Source: an uncultured Senegalimassilia sp. (GTDB lineage: Bacteria > Actinomycetota > Coriobacteriia > Coriobacteriales > Eggerthellaceae). From it: 43,466 nt of DNA. The stretch lies in NCBI RefSeq assembly GCF_902464545.1, contig NZ_CABQJR010000022.1, positions 1 to 43,466 on the forward strand, given 5' to 3'. Of this stretch, positions 26,124 through 34,949 are shown in pieces. Every line of letters starts with the position of its first letter. The first letter of the stretch is position 1. The notes below the pieces were generated by a model. The model did not search any database. It was not told where the DNA came from and was given only the letters and a program-made list of their open reading frames with translations. A program made the position numbers and the translations under genes.

Positions 26124-27394
26124 GCCCTCACTTCCTGCGCCCCTTGAGGAGCAGAATCCACGCGAATGCGCAGCAGATCGCCCGGCTGCAATGCGATATC
26201 GCTGGTGAACGCATAGGTTTCCATGGTGCGATTCGCCACCGGCACGGGCTCGGGAGACGGGTTGGGACGATCTTCGCTTGGCTGCACCAGCCAGGTGAGG
26301 CCCCTCACCTTCGCCGTTTCAATGGCCTTGCGCGGAGAAAGCGCCTCGAGCTCATCGCCTTCGCGGAACCGGTTATGGCACGTGGCCTCAATGCGCCACC
26401 CGCCCTCCCCTTCCGGGCTGCATGCGGTGACCGTGGCGGCATGCAGGTAATCCTTGTCATAGCCGTCACGCTCCTGGCGTTGGCTTGGCTGGCCGAAATA
26501 GAAGCCAGTGCCATAGGGGCGATGCGAAATGGCATGCAAGTCGGACATGACCGTGGACGGGTCGGCGCCATCCATGACCGCCCGATAGGCATGCACCACC
26601 GTGGCAACGTAGAACGCACGCTTATTGCGGCCCTCTATCTTGAATGAGCTGACGCCAGCCTGCGCCAGCTCGTCGAGATGCTCGATCATGCACAGGTCGT
26701 GCGCGTTCATGACATAGGTGCCGCGCACGTCCTCCTCAATGGGGTAATAGGCGCCGGGGCGTTTCTCCTCCACCAGCGCATAGCTCCATCGGCACGGCTG
26801 CGCGCAATAACCCTTGTTGCCCGAGCGCCCCGTCATAGCGGCAGACAACATGCAGCGCCCCGAGAATGCCATGCACATGGCGCCGTGCACGAACGCCTCG
26901 ATCTCAAGATCGCGCGGCGCCTGCGCACGCAGCTCGGCGATATCCTCCACGCTCATCTCGCGCGCGACCACCACGCGCGATGCGCCCAGGTCATGCCAGG
27001 TGCGCGCAGCTTCGGCGTTCATCACGGAAGCCTGGGTGCTCACATGCAGCTCCATATGCGGAGCATAGCGTTTCGCCAGGGAAAATGCGCCGAGGTCGCT
27101 TACGATGAGCGCATCGGCGCGCGAGGCGTCAAGGGCCTCCAGATACGACGGCAAGGCGGCGATATCCGCCTGGTTCATAAGCGTGTTCACCGTCACGTAC
27201 ACCTTCACGCCCGCTGCGTGCGCGAAGGCGGCGGCGGACGGGATATCGTCAAGCGTGAAGTTCTCGGCACGTTGACGCATGCCGAACCTGTCGGCGGCCA
27301 AATACACCGCATCCGCCCCGAAACGGACGGCGGCCTCCAGCTGGCTGCGGCCGCCCGCAGGCGCAAGGAGCTCGGTTGTTGAAAAGTCAGTCAT
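26120..27394 (-). CDS. U32 family protein, TrhP-like (tRNA 5-hydroxyuridine formation)
   Basis: A 424-residue U32 protein: ELLAPAGGRSQLEAAVRFGADAVYL at the start, then DLEIEAFVHGAMCMAFSGRCMLS with the family EIFVHGA.C pattern and Cys residues, GNKGYCAQPCRWSYAL with two more, and SFKIEGRNKRAFYV. Members of this group (TrhP/RlhA) are linked to prephenate-dependent hydroxylation of tRNA or rRNA and may hold an Fe-S cluster through these Cys. They were first named peptidases or collagenases. The start at 27394 (MTDFST) lacks a clear ribosome site, so it is uncertain. The MFS gene follows with a 4-bp overlap. Confidence 0.85.
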   Translation of the reverse strand: MTDFSTTELLAPAGGRSQLEAAVRFGADAVYLAADRFGMRQRAENFTLDDIPSAAAFAHAAGVKVYVTVNTLMNQADIAALPSYLEALDASRADALIVSDLGAFSLAKRYAPHMELHVSTQASVMNAEAARTWHDLGASRVVVAREMSVEDIAELRAQAPRDLEIEAFVHGAMCMAFSGRCMLSAAMTGRSGNKGYCAQPCRWSYALVEEKRPGAYYPIEEDVRGTYVMNAHDLCMIEHLDELAQAGVSSFKIEGRNKRAFYVATVVHAYRAVMDGADPSTVMSDLHAISHRPYGTGFYFGQPSQRQERDGYDKDYLHAATVTACSPEGEGGWRIEATCHNRFREGDELEALSPRKAIETAKVRGLTWLVQPSEDRPNPSPEPVPVANRTMETYAFTSDIALQPGDLLRIRVDSAPQGAQEVRA

Positions 27395-27538
27395 CGGTAG
27401 CAATCTTCGTAGTAATCGATCCAGTACAAACACGAAAGCCGCCGCGCGGCCTCGAACCCATCCAACCGGACGCCGCACGGCAAATCCGGCACCCTTTGCC
27501 CTAGGCCCGGTAAAACGCATCTTGCATCAGGCCAGACC

Positions 27539-27562
27539 GGGCGCGGCCTTTCGGCCACGCCC
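27539..27562 (-). terminator. GNRA-looped hairpin after cysS
   Basis: GGGCGTGGCC-GAAA-GGCCGCGCCC on the minus strand is a 10-bp stem with one G-U pair and a GAAA tetraloop, 56 bp past the cysS stop. No T run follows, so it may be a stability element or weak terminator. Confidence 0.45.
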
Positions 27563-27617
27563 GCAGGGTTGAGAATGGGAACGAAGCGGCACAGCGGCCA
27601 ACAACGTCGGTTTTAGC

Positions 27618-29138
27618 CTACTTGACCTCGGAAGGGTCGTAGCTGACGCGAGCACCCTGAGGGGTGTCCTCAATGGTGAAGCCCAGCCCCGTAAGGCCAT
27701 CGCGCACGGCATCGGCCACAGCCCAGTTCTTCTCGGCACGCGCGGTGGCGCGGGCATCGAGCAGGGCGTCGACAGCCTCATGAGCATCCGAGCCTTCGTA
27801 GCCGGCAACCTGTTTCGCCAGGTCGACGACCTCGGCCGGATACGCATCTTCCTGCGCATCCTCCCAATCCTGAGGAGCAACCTCCACGCCGAACACGCGC
27901 ATGAGCGTGGTGATGGTCTCGCGCAGATCGCGCACGGAGGGGACATCGGAGAGCGAAAGCGTCTTGTCGGCGATCTGGGTGTTCGCGAAACCGACCAGGT
28001 CGAACACCTCGCCCAGCGCGCGCGGAGCGTTGAAGTCGTCGTCCATGGCCAGGACGAACTCGACGCGCGTGGACTTCGTCTGCTTCAGGATGGCCTGGGT
28101 ATCAAGCGGGCTGGGCACATCCTGGGCGTTCTTCATCTGCCAATCAAGGTTGCGCACGGCGTTCTCGATGCGGGAAAGCGCGGATGCAGCCTCGTCAAGA
28201 CGCTCGTCGGAGAAATCGAGCGGGCTGCGGTAATGGGTTTGCAGCATAAGGAAACGCAGCACATCGGGGGACGTGGTCTTGAGGATGTCGCGCAACAGCA
28301 GGAAATTGCCCAGCGACTTGCTCATCTTCTCGTGGTTGATCTGCAGCATGCCGCTGTGCATCCAGTGATTGGCGAAGGTGCAGCCGCATGCGGCCTCGGA
28401 CTGGGCGCGCTCGTTCTCATGATGTGGGAACACCAGGTCGGCACCGCCGCCGTGGATGTCGAAGGGCAGACCCAGGTACTTGCGCGACATGGCCGAGCAC
28501 TCGATGTGCCAGCCGGGACGACCCTGGCCCCACGGGCTTTCCCAAGAAGGCTCGCCGGGCTTGGCGGCCTTCCACAGCGCGAAGTCGAGATGGTCGCGCT
28601 TGCGGTCTTCCAGGCCCTGGCCGTCGGCGCGCAGCTCGCGATGACCACCTTCCATCTCGTCGATGTTGCGACCGGACAGCGCACCGTAATCAGCGTAGCT
28701 GCGCACGCTGAAGTAGACGTCGCCCTCGACCTCGTACGCGTGGCCGCCATCGATGAGCTCCTGGATGAGCTGGATCATCTCAGGGATCTCCTCGGTTGCG
28801 CGCGGGCGTACATCGGGGTCCTGCACGTTCATGGCGTGCATATCATCAAGGAATGCCTGCGAATACTCGGCGGCAACCTCGGCTGCGCTGCGGCCCTCTT
28901 CGTTGGCCTTCTTGATGATCTTGTCATCGACGTCGGTGATATTGGAGACGAATTTCACGTCGAAGCCGCGCCAGGAGAGGTAGCGGCGGATGACGTCGAA
29001 GCTGACGAACGTACGGGCATTGCCGATATGGATGTAGTTGTACACGGTGGGACCGCACACGTACATGCCGATCTTCCCGTGCTCGAGCGACTCGAAAGGC
29101 ACCTTTTCACGAAGTTTGGTGTCGTAGATCTTAAGCAT
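27618..29138 (-). CDS. cysS: Cysteinyl-tRNA synthetase
   Basis: A 506-residue class I synthetase. MLKIYDTKLREKVPFESL leads to MYVCGPTVYNYIHIGNARTF, which holds a zinc Cys and the HIGH-like HIGN, and KMSKSLGN is the second signature. The zinc-site residues CSAMSRKYLGLPFDIHGGGADLVFPHHENE are present across residues 215-245. The start at 29138 has AGGA 6 nt upstream; an in-frame ATG two codons earlier is an alternative. It lies 90 bp after ispF on the same strand, so ispD-ispF-cysS is probably one operon. Confidence 0.97.
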   Translation of the reverse strand: MLKIYDTKLREKVPFESLEHGKIGMYVCGPTVYNYIHIGNARTFVSFDVIRRYLSWRGFDVKFVSNITDVDDKIIKKANEEGRSAAEVAAEYSQAFLDDMHAMNVQDPDVRPRATEEIPEMIQLIQELIDGGHAYEVEGDVYFSVRSYADYGALSGRNIDEMEGGHRELRADGQGLEDRKRDHLDFALWKAAKPGEPSWESPWGQGRPGWHIECSAMSRKYLGLPFDIHGGGADLVFPHHENERAQSEAACGCTFANHWMHSGMLQINHEKMSKSLGNFLLLRDILKTTSPDVLRFLMLQTHYRSPLDFSDERLDEAASALSRIENAVRNLDWQMKNAQDVPSPLDTQAILKQTKSTRVEFVLAMDDDFNAPRALGEVFDLVGFANTQIADKTLSLSDVPSVRDLRETITTLMRVFGVEVAPQDWEDAQEDAYPAEVVDLAKQVAGYEGSDAHEAVDALLDARATARAEKNWAVADAVRDGLTGLGFTIEDTPQGARVSYDPSEVK

Positions 29139-29227
29139 TTGCATTCCTGTTCTATGTGCATGCCGCATGGTGCGGCGGGTTGACGAAGGCTGCGAAGGGA
29201 CCGGGCGTTGCGAAAACCGCGCCCGAA

Positions 29228-29725
29228 CTAGCTACATCGCGCCAGCAGGGCCACGGCCGTGGCGGAGATGCCCTCCTGACGGCCCTCGAAACCCAGGTGC
29301 TCGGTGGTGGTCGCCTTCACGCCGACGTTGTCGACCGCGATACCCATGGCGGCTGCCAAGTTCTCGCGCATCTGCTGGCGATGCGGCGCCATCTTCGGCG
29401 CCTGAGCTGCGATGACGCTATCGACGTCGATGATCTGGTAGCCCTCTTCGCGTACCTTGTCCGCTACAGCCGCCAGCAGCTTCATGGAATCGGCCCCCTC
29501 CCATTCGGGATCGGTGTCGGGGAAGAGCTTGCCGATATCGCCGCCGCGGATGGCTCCGAGCAGCGCATCGGCCACGGCATGCGCGAGCACATCGGCGTCG
29601 GAGTGACCGAGCAAGCCCAAGGCATGCGGGATATCCACCCCGCCGATGATGAGCTTGCGGCCCTCGACCAGCTTATGCACGTCGTAGCCCTGCCCTATGC
29701 GCAGGGCGTTGAATTCCAGGCTCAT
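29228..29725 (-). CDS. ispF: 2-C-methyl-D-erythritol 2,4-cyclodiphosphate synthase
   Basis: A 165-residue enzyme of the MEP isoprenoid pathway that cyclises CDP-methylerythritol phosphate. Metal ligands lie in GYDVHKL (Asp, His) and LLGHSDADVLAHAVADALLGA (His); KATTTEHLGFEGR is the C-terminal signature. Its start overlaps the ispD stop by 4 bp (ATGA), matching the frequent ispDF pairing or fusion. Confidence 0.97.
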   Translation of the reverse strand: MSLEFNALRIGQGYDVHKLVEGRKLIIGGVDIPHALGLLGHSDADVLAHAVADALLGAIRGGDIGKLFPDTDPEWEGADSMKLLAAVADKVREEGYQIIDVDSVIAAQAPKMAPHRQQMRENLAAAMGIAVDNVGVKATTTEHLGFEGRQEGISATAVALLARCS

Positions 29726-30570
29726 TGCTCCTGCTCGCCTTTCTGCTTGAGATAGCGCTCGCGCACGGCGGCGACGAGCATGAGGTAATCCTCCGGCACA
29801 GTGAGCTTGATGTTGTCGCGCTTGCCCTCCACCACAAGGACGCGGCCGCCGAGACGCTCGATCAAGGAGCTGTCATCGGTGCCGACGAAGCCGTCGGAAA
29901 GCGCCGAGGCGTGAGCACGGCGGTAGATGCCCGCGCGGAAGACCTGCGGGGTTTGCGCGTTCCAGAACACGCTGCGGTCTGGCGTGCCCACGATAACGCC
30001 GTTTTCCACCACCTTGAGCGTATCGATGGCGGGATGGGCCACCACAGCGCCATCGGCGTCGATGTTGCCCTTGAGCGTGGCGATGGTATGGGCGATCAGA
30101 TCGGCCGAGATGAGCGGGCGCGCGCCGTCGTGCATGACCACGTACTCGAACTCCTCGGGCACCAGCTCAAGGCCGGAAAACGCTGATTCCTGACGCGTGG
30201 AGCCCGCCGCGGCGACCACGATGGGCGTGGCGAACGAGAAGGGGTCGACGGCCTTGCTCAGGTACTCGCCCTGACGTTCGGCCGGGCAGACGATGACGAT
30301 GAGGCCGATGTCGCCTACGGCGTCGAAGGCCTCGACCGACCAGGTGAGAATCGGCTTGCCGCCGATTTCCACCAGCTGCTTGCCGCCTTCCTTGCCGAAA
30401 CGCTCGCCCGTGCCGCCGGCCAAGATGATGGCCGCCGTCTTCGGGTTCTTGTCGACCTTGCCCTCAAGGCCGGCCAAGGATTGCGTGAGCGCATCGATGT
30501 CGAGCGCCGTGGCCAGATCGGCCGCGGCGAGCACCGAGGACGAGAACACCGGGTCAACGGTCTTGGGCAT
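29722..30570 (-). CDS. ispD: 2-C-methyl-D-erythritol 4-phosphate cytidylyltransferase with N-terminal extension
   Basis: A 282-residue IspD that makes CDP-methylerythritol from CTP and MEP. The nucleotidyltransferase core begins near residue 44 with TAAIILAGGTGERFG; later VMHDGARPLIS, TPQVFRAGI and the Lys/Asp residues of KLTVPEDY fit the family. The first 43 residues (MPKTVDPVFSSSV...) are not part of the core. The start is supported by AAAGAGGAAACC just before ATG. It heads ispD-ispF and is translationally coupled to ispF. Confidence 0.95.
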   Translation of the reverse strand: MPKTVDPVFSSSVLAAADLATALDIDALTQSLAGLEGKVDKNPKTAAIILAGGTGERFGKEGGKQLVEIGGKPILTWSVEAFDAVGDIGLIVIVCPAERQGEYLSKAVDPFSFATPIVVAAAGSTRQESAFSGLELVPEEFEYVVMHDGARPLISADLIAHTIATLKGNIDADGAVVAHPAIDTLKVVENGVIVGTPDRSVFWNAQTPQVFRAGIYRRAHASALSDGFVGTDDSSLIERLGGRVLVVEGKRDNIKLTVPEDYLMLVAAVRERYLKQKGEQEQ

Positions 30571-30599
30571 GGTTTCCTCTTTCCGTCGAAAACAAATGA

Positions 30600-30621
30600 G
30601 GCGGCCCCTTTCGGGACCGCC
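30600..30621 (-). terminator. Intrinsic terminator after clpC
   Basis: GGCGGTCCC-GAAA-GGGGCCGCC (9 bp with one G-U, GNRA loop) is followed on the minus strand by TCATTTGTTTTC. It lies in the clpC-ispD spacer (30571-30740), so clpC is transcribed apart from ispDF. Confidence 0.8.
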
Positions 30622-30740
30622 TTACATTCTAAAGCAACTGCCGCGTTTTCGCAGGCACGCTACGCGCTGTATGGAAAAAGAGCGCGTGGCAGGCGCTCCC
30701 CAGCCGGCCCAAGCAGGGCGCAGCGGGAGCAACCGGAACC

Positions 30741-33314
30741 TTAATCCGCAGCGCCGCCGCTTGCCGACCCGCCCGAGCCGGAGACGCCGGCGTGGCCCAG
30801 ATCGAAGTTCGTGAGAAGAAGCTCGGCGTCGCGCGCGATGTTATCGTGCTTGCGCGGCGCAGGGATGGAGCCCGTGCCGGGGGCGAACGCAAGGCTTTCG
30901 CCGTCCTCGGAAACGTTGGCCTGGATGACCGAGCCGGACGTCCACTTGCCCTCGAGCAGCTCCTCGGACAGCGGGTCCTCCAGCAGGCGCTGGATGGCGC
31001 GGCGCAGCGGGCGGGCACCATAGGCGGCGTCGGTGCCTTCCTTCGCGATGAGCTTGTAGGCGTCATCGGTGAGGTTGATGGTCATGTTCTGGGCGATCAA
31101 GCGCTCGCGCAGGTCTGCCACCATGAGCTTGGCGATCTCGACGATCTGCTCCTGCGTCAAGGACTTGAACACGATGATCTCATCGATACGGTTCAAGAAC
31201 TCGGGCCTGAACAGCTTTTTCACCTCGCCCATAACGCGGGATTTGATCTCCTTGTCGGAAAGGCCCGCCTTGCCCTCGGGGCTGAAGCCGAGCGTGGTAG
31301 GCGCGGAGATCTCGCGGGCACCGACGTTGGACGTCATGATGATGACCGTGTTGCGGAAATCGACCGTGCGGCCCTGGGCGTCGGTCAGACGACCTTCCTC
31401 CAGGATCTGCAGCAGGATGTTGAACACATCGGGATGAGCCTTCTCGATCTCGTCGAACAGCACCACCGAATACGGGCGCTGGCGCACTGCCTTGGTGAGC
31501 TGGCCGCCCTCGTCGAAGCCCACATAGCCCGGAGGCGAGCCGACCAGACGGCTGACGGAGTGCTTCTCCATGTACTCGGACATATCGAAGCTGATGAGCG
31601 CGTCCTCAGAGCTGAACAGGAACTCGGCGAGCGCCTTGGACAGCTCGGTCTTGCCCACGCCCGACGGGCCCAGGAAGATGAAGCTGCCGGCGGGGCGCTT
31701 GGGGTCCTTCAAACCGGCGCGGCTGCGGCGGATGGCCTTCGACAACGCGGTCACGGCCTCTTCCTGGCCGATGACGCGCTCGTGCAGCACACCTTCCATG
31801 CGCAGCAGCTTCTCGGTTTCGGCCTCGGTGAGGTTGGACACGGGCACGCCGGTGGTCATGGAGACGACGTCGGCAATGTCCTGCGCCGTTACCTGATGCA
31901 CCGATTTCTGGGAATCTTCGGCCCACTTCTTCTCGGCCGCGGCGCGCTCGTCTTTCACGGCGGACTCCTGGTCGCGCAACTTGGCGGCGCGCTCGAAGTC
32001 CTGCTCGGCGATGGCCTTGTCCTTATCGGAGCGGATCTGGCGCAGCTTGTCGTCCATCTCGCGCAGCTCGTCGGGCAAGGTCATGTTGCGGATGCGCATG
32101 CGGGCGCCCGCCTCGTCCATGACATCGATGGCCTTATCGGGCAGGAAGCGGTCCTGGATATAGCGATCCGACAGCGTGACGGCGGCCTGAAGCGCCTCGT
32201 CGGTGAAATGCACCTGATGATGCGCCTCGTAGCGGTCGCGCAGGCCCTCCATGATGCGCAGCGCCTGCTCCTCGTTGGGCTCGCCGACCGTGATGGGCTG
32301 GAAACGGCGCTCGAGGGCGCTGTCCTTCTCCAGATGCTTGCGGTATTCGTCGATGGTGGTGGCGCCGATGACCTGGATCTCGCCGCGCGACAGCGGCGGC
32401 TTGAGGATGGCGGCGGCGTCGATGGAGCCCTCGGCAGAACCCGCGCCGATGAGCGTGTGCATCTCGTCGATGAACAAGATGATGTCGCCGGCGTCCTTGA
32501 CCTCCTTGATGCACTTCTTCAAGCGGTCCTCGAACTCGCCGCGGTACTTGCTGCCGGCCACAAGGGCGGACACGTCGAGCGTGAGCAGGCGCTTGCCGCG
32601 CAGGATATCGGGAACCTGGTTGGACACGATGAGCTGCGCCAAGCCCTCGGCGACGGCGGTCTTGCCCACGCCGGGCTCGCCGATAAGCAGCGGGTTGTTC
32701 TTCTGGCGGCGGGAGAGGATCTGCATGACGCGCTCGATCTCGCCGGCGCGGCCGATGACCGGGTCGAGTTTGCCGTCGCGCGCTTTCTGCGTAAGGTCGG
32801 TGCCGAACTCCTTCAGGGCGCTGTCGGGCACGGTGCCGGCCGCCTCAAAGGGGTTGCGGCCCGCGTACACGGGGCTTTGACCCACCAGGTCGTTGAGCGC
32901 GGTGCGGATATCGTCGCCCTTCACGCCAAGGCGCGAGAGCACGTCGAGCGCCGTGCCCTCGTTCTCGCGCACGATGCCGAGCAGCAGATGCTCGGTGGAG
33001 ATGTAGCTCTGCCCCATCTGCATGGCCTCGCGCAGGCTGTTCTCGAGCACGCGCTTGACGCGCGGGGTGAACGAAAGATGGCCGGACACGTCGGCGCCCT
33101 CGTCGATGGAGGCCACCTCGCGAATGCCCTTCACCACGGCGTCATAGGCCACGCCCAGACGCTCGAGGGCCTGGGCGGCAAGGCCGTCCTTTTCCTGGAT
33201 GAGGCCAAGCAGGATATGCTCGGTGCCCACATAAGGCTGATGCAGGGCGCGTGCCTCGTCCTGGGCCAAGACGAGCACCTTGCGCGCCTTGTCCGTGAAC
33301 TTCTCAAATGACAT
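30741..33314 (-). CDS. clpC: ATP-dependent Clp protease ATPase subunit ClpC
   Basis: This 857-residue AAA+ unfoldase feeds proteins to ClpP. It has a double Clp N domain (residues 1-145), a first AAA domain with GEPGVGKT and ILFIDEMHTLIGAG, a UVR-type middle segment (DKAIAEQDFERAAKLRDQE) and a second AAA domain with GPSGVGKT. The middle UVR motif distinguishes ClpC from ClpB and ClpA. A Gly/Ser-rich tail (GHAGVSGSGGSASGGAAD) ends it. Upstream lies a CIRCE operator, so HrcA control is likely. Its start has a purine-rich GAGGCTTC site. Confidence 0.97.
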   Translation of the reverse strand: MSFEKFTDKARKVLVLAQDEARALHQPYVGTEHILLGLIQEKDGLAAQALERLGVAYDAVVKGIREVASIDEGADVSGHLSFTPRVKRVLENSLREAMQMGQSYISTEHLLLGIVRENEGTALDVLSRLGVKGDDIRTALNDLVGQSPVYAGRNPFEAAGTVPDSALKEFGTDLTQKARDGKLDPVIGRAGEIERVMQILSRRQKNNPLLIGEPGVGKTAVAEGLAQLIVSNQVPDILRGKRLLTLDVSALVAGSKYRGEFEDRLKKCIKEVKDAGDIILFIDEMHTLIGAGSAEGSIDAAAILKPPLSRGEIQVIGATTIDEYRKHLEKDSALERRFQPITVGEPNEEQALRIMEGLRDRYEAHHQVHFTDEALQAAVTLSDRYIQDRFLPDKAIDVMDEAGARMRIRNMTLPDELREMDDKLRQIRSDKDKAIAEQDFERAAKLRDQESAVKDERAAAEKKWAEDSQKSVHQVTAQDIADVVSMTTGVPVSNLTEAETEKLLRMEGVLHERVIGQEEAVTALSKAIRRSRAGLKDPKRPAGSFIFLGPSGVGKTELSKALAEFLFSSEDALISFDMSEYMEKHSVSRLVGSPPGYVGFDEGGQLTKAVRQRPYSVVLFDEIEKAHPDVFNILLQILEEGRLTDAQGRTVDFRNTVIIMTSNVGAREISAPTTLGFSPEGKAGLSDKEIKSRVMGEVKKLFRPEFLNRIDEIIVFKSLTQEQIVEIAKLMVADLRERLIAQNMTINLTDDAYKLIAKEGTDAAYGARPLRRAIQRLLEDPLSEELLEGKWTSGSVIQANVSEDGESLAFAPGTGSIPAPRKHDNIARDAELLLTNFDLGHAGVSGSGGSASGGAAD

Positions 33315-33361
33315 GAAGCCTCGATTCTCGCGGCATATGATTATGGTCTCGGTTGTTTATG

Positions 33362-33388
33362 TTAGCACTCCCGTCAAGGGACTGCTAA
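33362..33388 (-). promoter_or_regulatory. CIRCE operator (HrcA site) of clpC
   Basis: TTAGCACTC - 9 nt - GACTGCTAA matches the CIRCE consensus (GAGTGCTAA in the right arm) with one mismatch. It lies 48 bp upstream of the clpC start. CIRCE is bound by the heat-shock repressor HrcA. Confidence 0.9.
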
Positions 33389-33393
33389 GCCGT

Positions 33394-33412
33394 TTATGTA
33401 TCGTATACATAA
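33394..33412. promoter_or_regulatory. Second inverted repeat upstream of clpC
   Basis: TTATGTAT-CGT-ATACATAA is a perfect 8-bp inverted repeat with a 3-nt centre, 5 bp upstream of CIRCE. It is not a CtsR, HspR or ClgR-type site by eye. It may overlap the clpC -10 region or be an operator for an unidentified regulator. Confidence 0.6.
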
Positions 33413-33640
33413 TAGGGTAGCCCGGAGCCGCACAACGCCCGTTGCCCCCGCTACGTGCAATCCGCACACACCGGAAGCGCTTTTAGACCCCTTTTGCCCC
33501 TTTTCACCCGGATTCCGCAAGCGGTTCTTCACGAAAGGTCGACAAGCGCGCAAACACGGCGCCTTGACCGATGCACACGCTTATACTGGTTGCGAAACGC
33601 GCAGCAGCGCGGCCCATCCCCCTTCAACCGACAGGATCGC

Positions 33641-34795
33641 ATGAACAGGCACACCATACGCTACGCCCTTATCCTTGTTGCCGCCCTTGCCGTGGCGGCG
33701 CTGGCAGTCGCCCGATTCGACGACCTATGTTCCATCCTATCAACCGTCTGGTCCGCCCTTGAGCCCCTGGCCATCGGCGCGGTGCTGGCATATCTGCTGA
33801 ACTTCATAGCGGCGGCGCTCGAATCTCGGTGGTTTCCGCGCTCGAACAGCGCGCTTGTGGCGAAAACGCGCCGCCCCATCTGCGTCATCCTGGCCATCAC
33901 CGCCGTCACCTTGGCGCTTGCGGAGCTGACCGCGTTCGTGGGCGGCGAGTTCAAATCCGTGGGCGCCGCCATCATCACCGGCGTTTCGGAAGCTGCGGCC
34001 ATGGCATCGCAGGCCATCGCGAACCTTCCCGGTGCGCAAGCCATCCCGATCTTGGACAACGCCACCTGGAACTCCATCGGGCAAAAGGCCCTGGACGCCA
34101 TGGGCGGCACCGACCAGGCGCTGCGCATCGTGGCGCAGACCAGCGGCGAGGTGGCCCACCTGACGCTTTCCATCCTGCTGGGCATGGTGTTCGCGCTGTA
34201 CCTGCTGCTTGATAAGGACCGCGTGCACGCCGGCGCCATGCGCGCGGCCAGCTTCATCCCCAGCGAGGCCCTGCGTCGCCGCGTGCTGCACGCATGCAGC
34301 ATCACCAACGACTGCTTCTCGCGCTTCATCCGCGGGCAATGCATCGAGGCCATCATCCTGGGCGCCCTGTGCGCTATCGGCGGCACCATCCTGCAGTTCC
34401 CCTATGCGGCCTCCATCGGTCTTATCGTGGGCGTGTCGTCGCTCATCCCGTTCGCCGGCGCGTGGATCGGCGGCATCATGGGTGCAGCGATGATCCTGTC
34501 GCAAGATCCTATGCAGGCCCTGCAGTTCATCGTGTTCCTGGTGGTCCTCCAGCAAATCGAGGGGCACCTCATCTACCCGAACGTGGTGGGACAGTCGGTG
34601 GGCCTGCCGAGCATCTGGGTGTTCGTGGCCGTGATCGCCGGCGGGTCGCTGTTCGGCCTTCTGGGCGTGCTTTTGGGCGTGCCCGTCATCTCCACGATCA
34701 GAACGCTTGCCATGGAGCACTTCGCGCAAGTTGATGCCGAAAACGGCAGCGAAGACGAAAGCGACGCGGCTATCAAACCCGCAACACTGGCATAA
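33641..34795 (+). CDS. AI-2E family (PerM-like) membrane protein
   Basis: A 384-residue protein with about eight hydrophobic segments. The family pattern is clear: an N-terminal pair of segments, a soluble central part, GMVFALYLLLDKDRV, and C-terminal FIRGQCIEAIILGALCAIGG, VGVSSLIPFAGAWIGGI and QQIEGHLIYPNVVGQSVGLP. Members export or release small molecules (some AI-2, others Na+/H+); the substrate here is unknown. The start is ATG at 33641 (AGGA, 4-nt spacing); the frame is open upstream but has no ribosome site. Terminates in a palindrome shared with lysS. Confidence 0.88.
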   Translation: MNRHTIRYALILVAALAVAALAVARFDDLCSILSTVWSALEPLAIGAVLAYLLNFIAAALESRWFPRSNSALVAKTRRPICVILAITAVTLALAELTAFVGGEFKSVGAAIITGVSEAAAMASQAIANLPGAQAIPILDNATWNSIGQKALDAMGGTDQALRIVAQTSGEVAHLTLSILLGMVFALYLLLDKDRVHAGAMRAASFIPSEALRRRVLHACSITNDCFSRFIRGQCIEAIILGALCAIGGTILQFPYAASIGLIVGVSSLIPFAGAWIGGIMGAAMILSQDPMQALQFIVFLVVLQQIEGHLIYPNVVGQSVGLPSIWVFVAVIAGGSLFGLLGVLLGVPVISTIRTLAMEHFAQVDAENGSEDESDAAIKPATLA

Positions 34796-34886
34796 CGTCA
34801 TCCGCAACGGGACGATCCTATGGCGCGGCACCGCGTCATAGGATCGAGCGGCGAAACGCAACCGCACGTTCGCCTTCCACCAAACA

Positions 34887-34924
34887 AAGAAAGCCCGCCT
34901 GGGTTAACCCAGGCGGGCTTTCTT
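34887..34924. terminator. Bidirectional terminator between the AI-2E gene and lysS
   Basis: A perfect 38-bp palindrome (19-bp arms ending GGGTT / AACCC at the centre), flanked by AAGA/TCTT ends, separates the two convergent genes (92 bp after the first stop, 26 bp after the lysS stop). Confidence 0.85.
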
Positions 34925-34949
34925 GCAATCACGATATAAGGTTTGCCGC

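Noticed and set aside
26120..27394. Collagenase or peptidase function for the U32 protein
   Set aside because: The motif set matches the TrhP/RlhA nucleic-acid hydroxylation group; the peptidase label is historical.
30792..33311. Long plus-strand open frame (839 codons) opposite clpC
   Set aside because: Shadow of clpC; GC-rich codon bias clears stops in the complementary frame.
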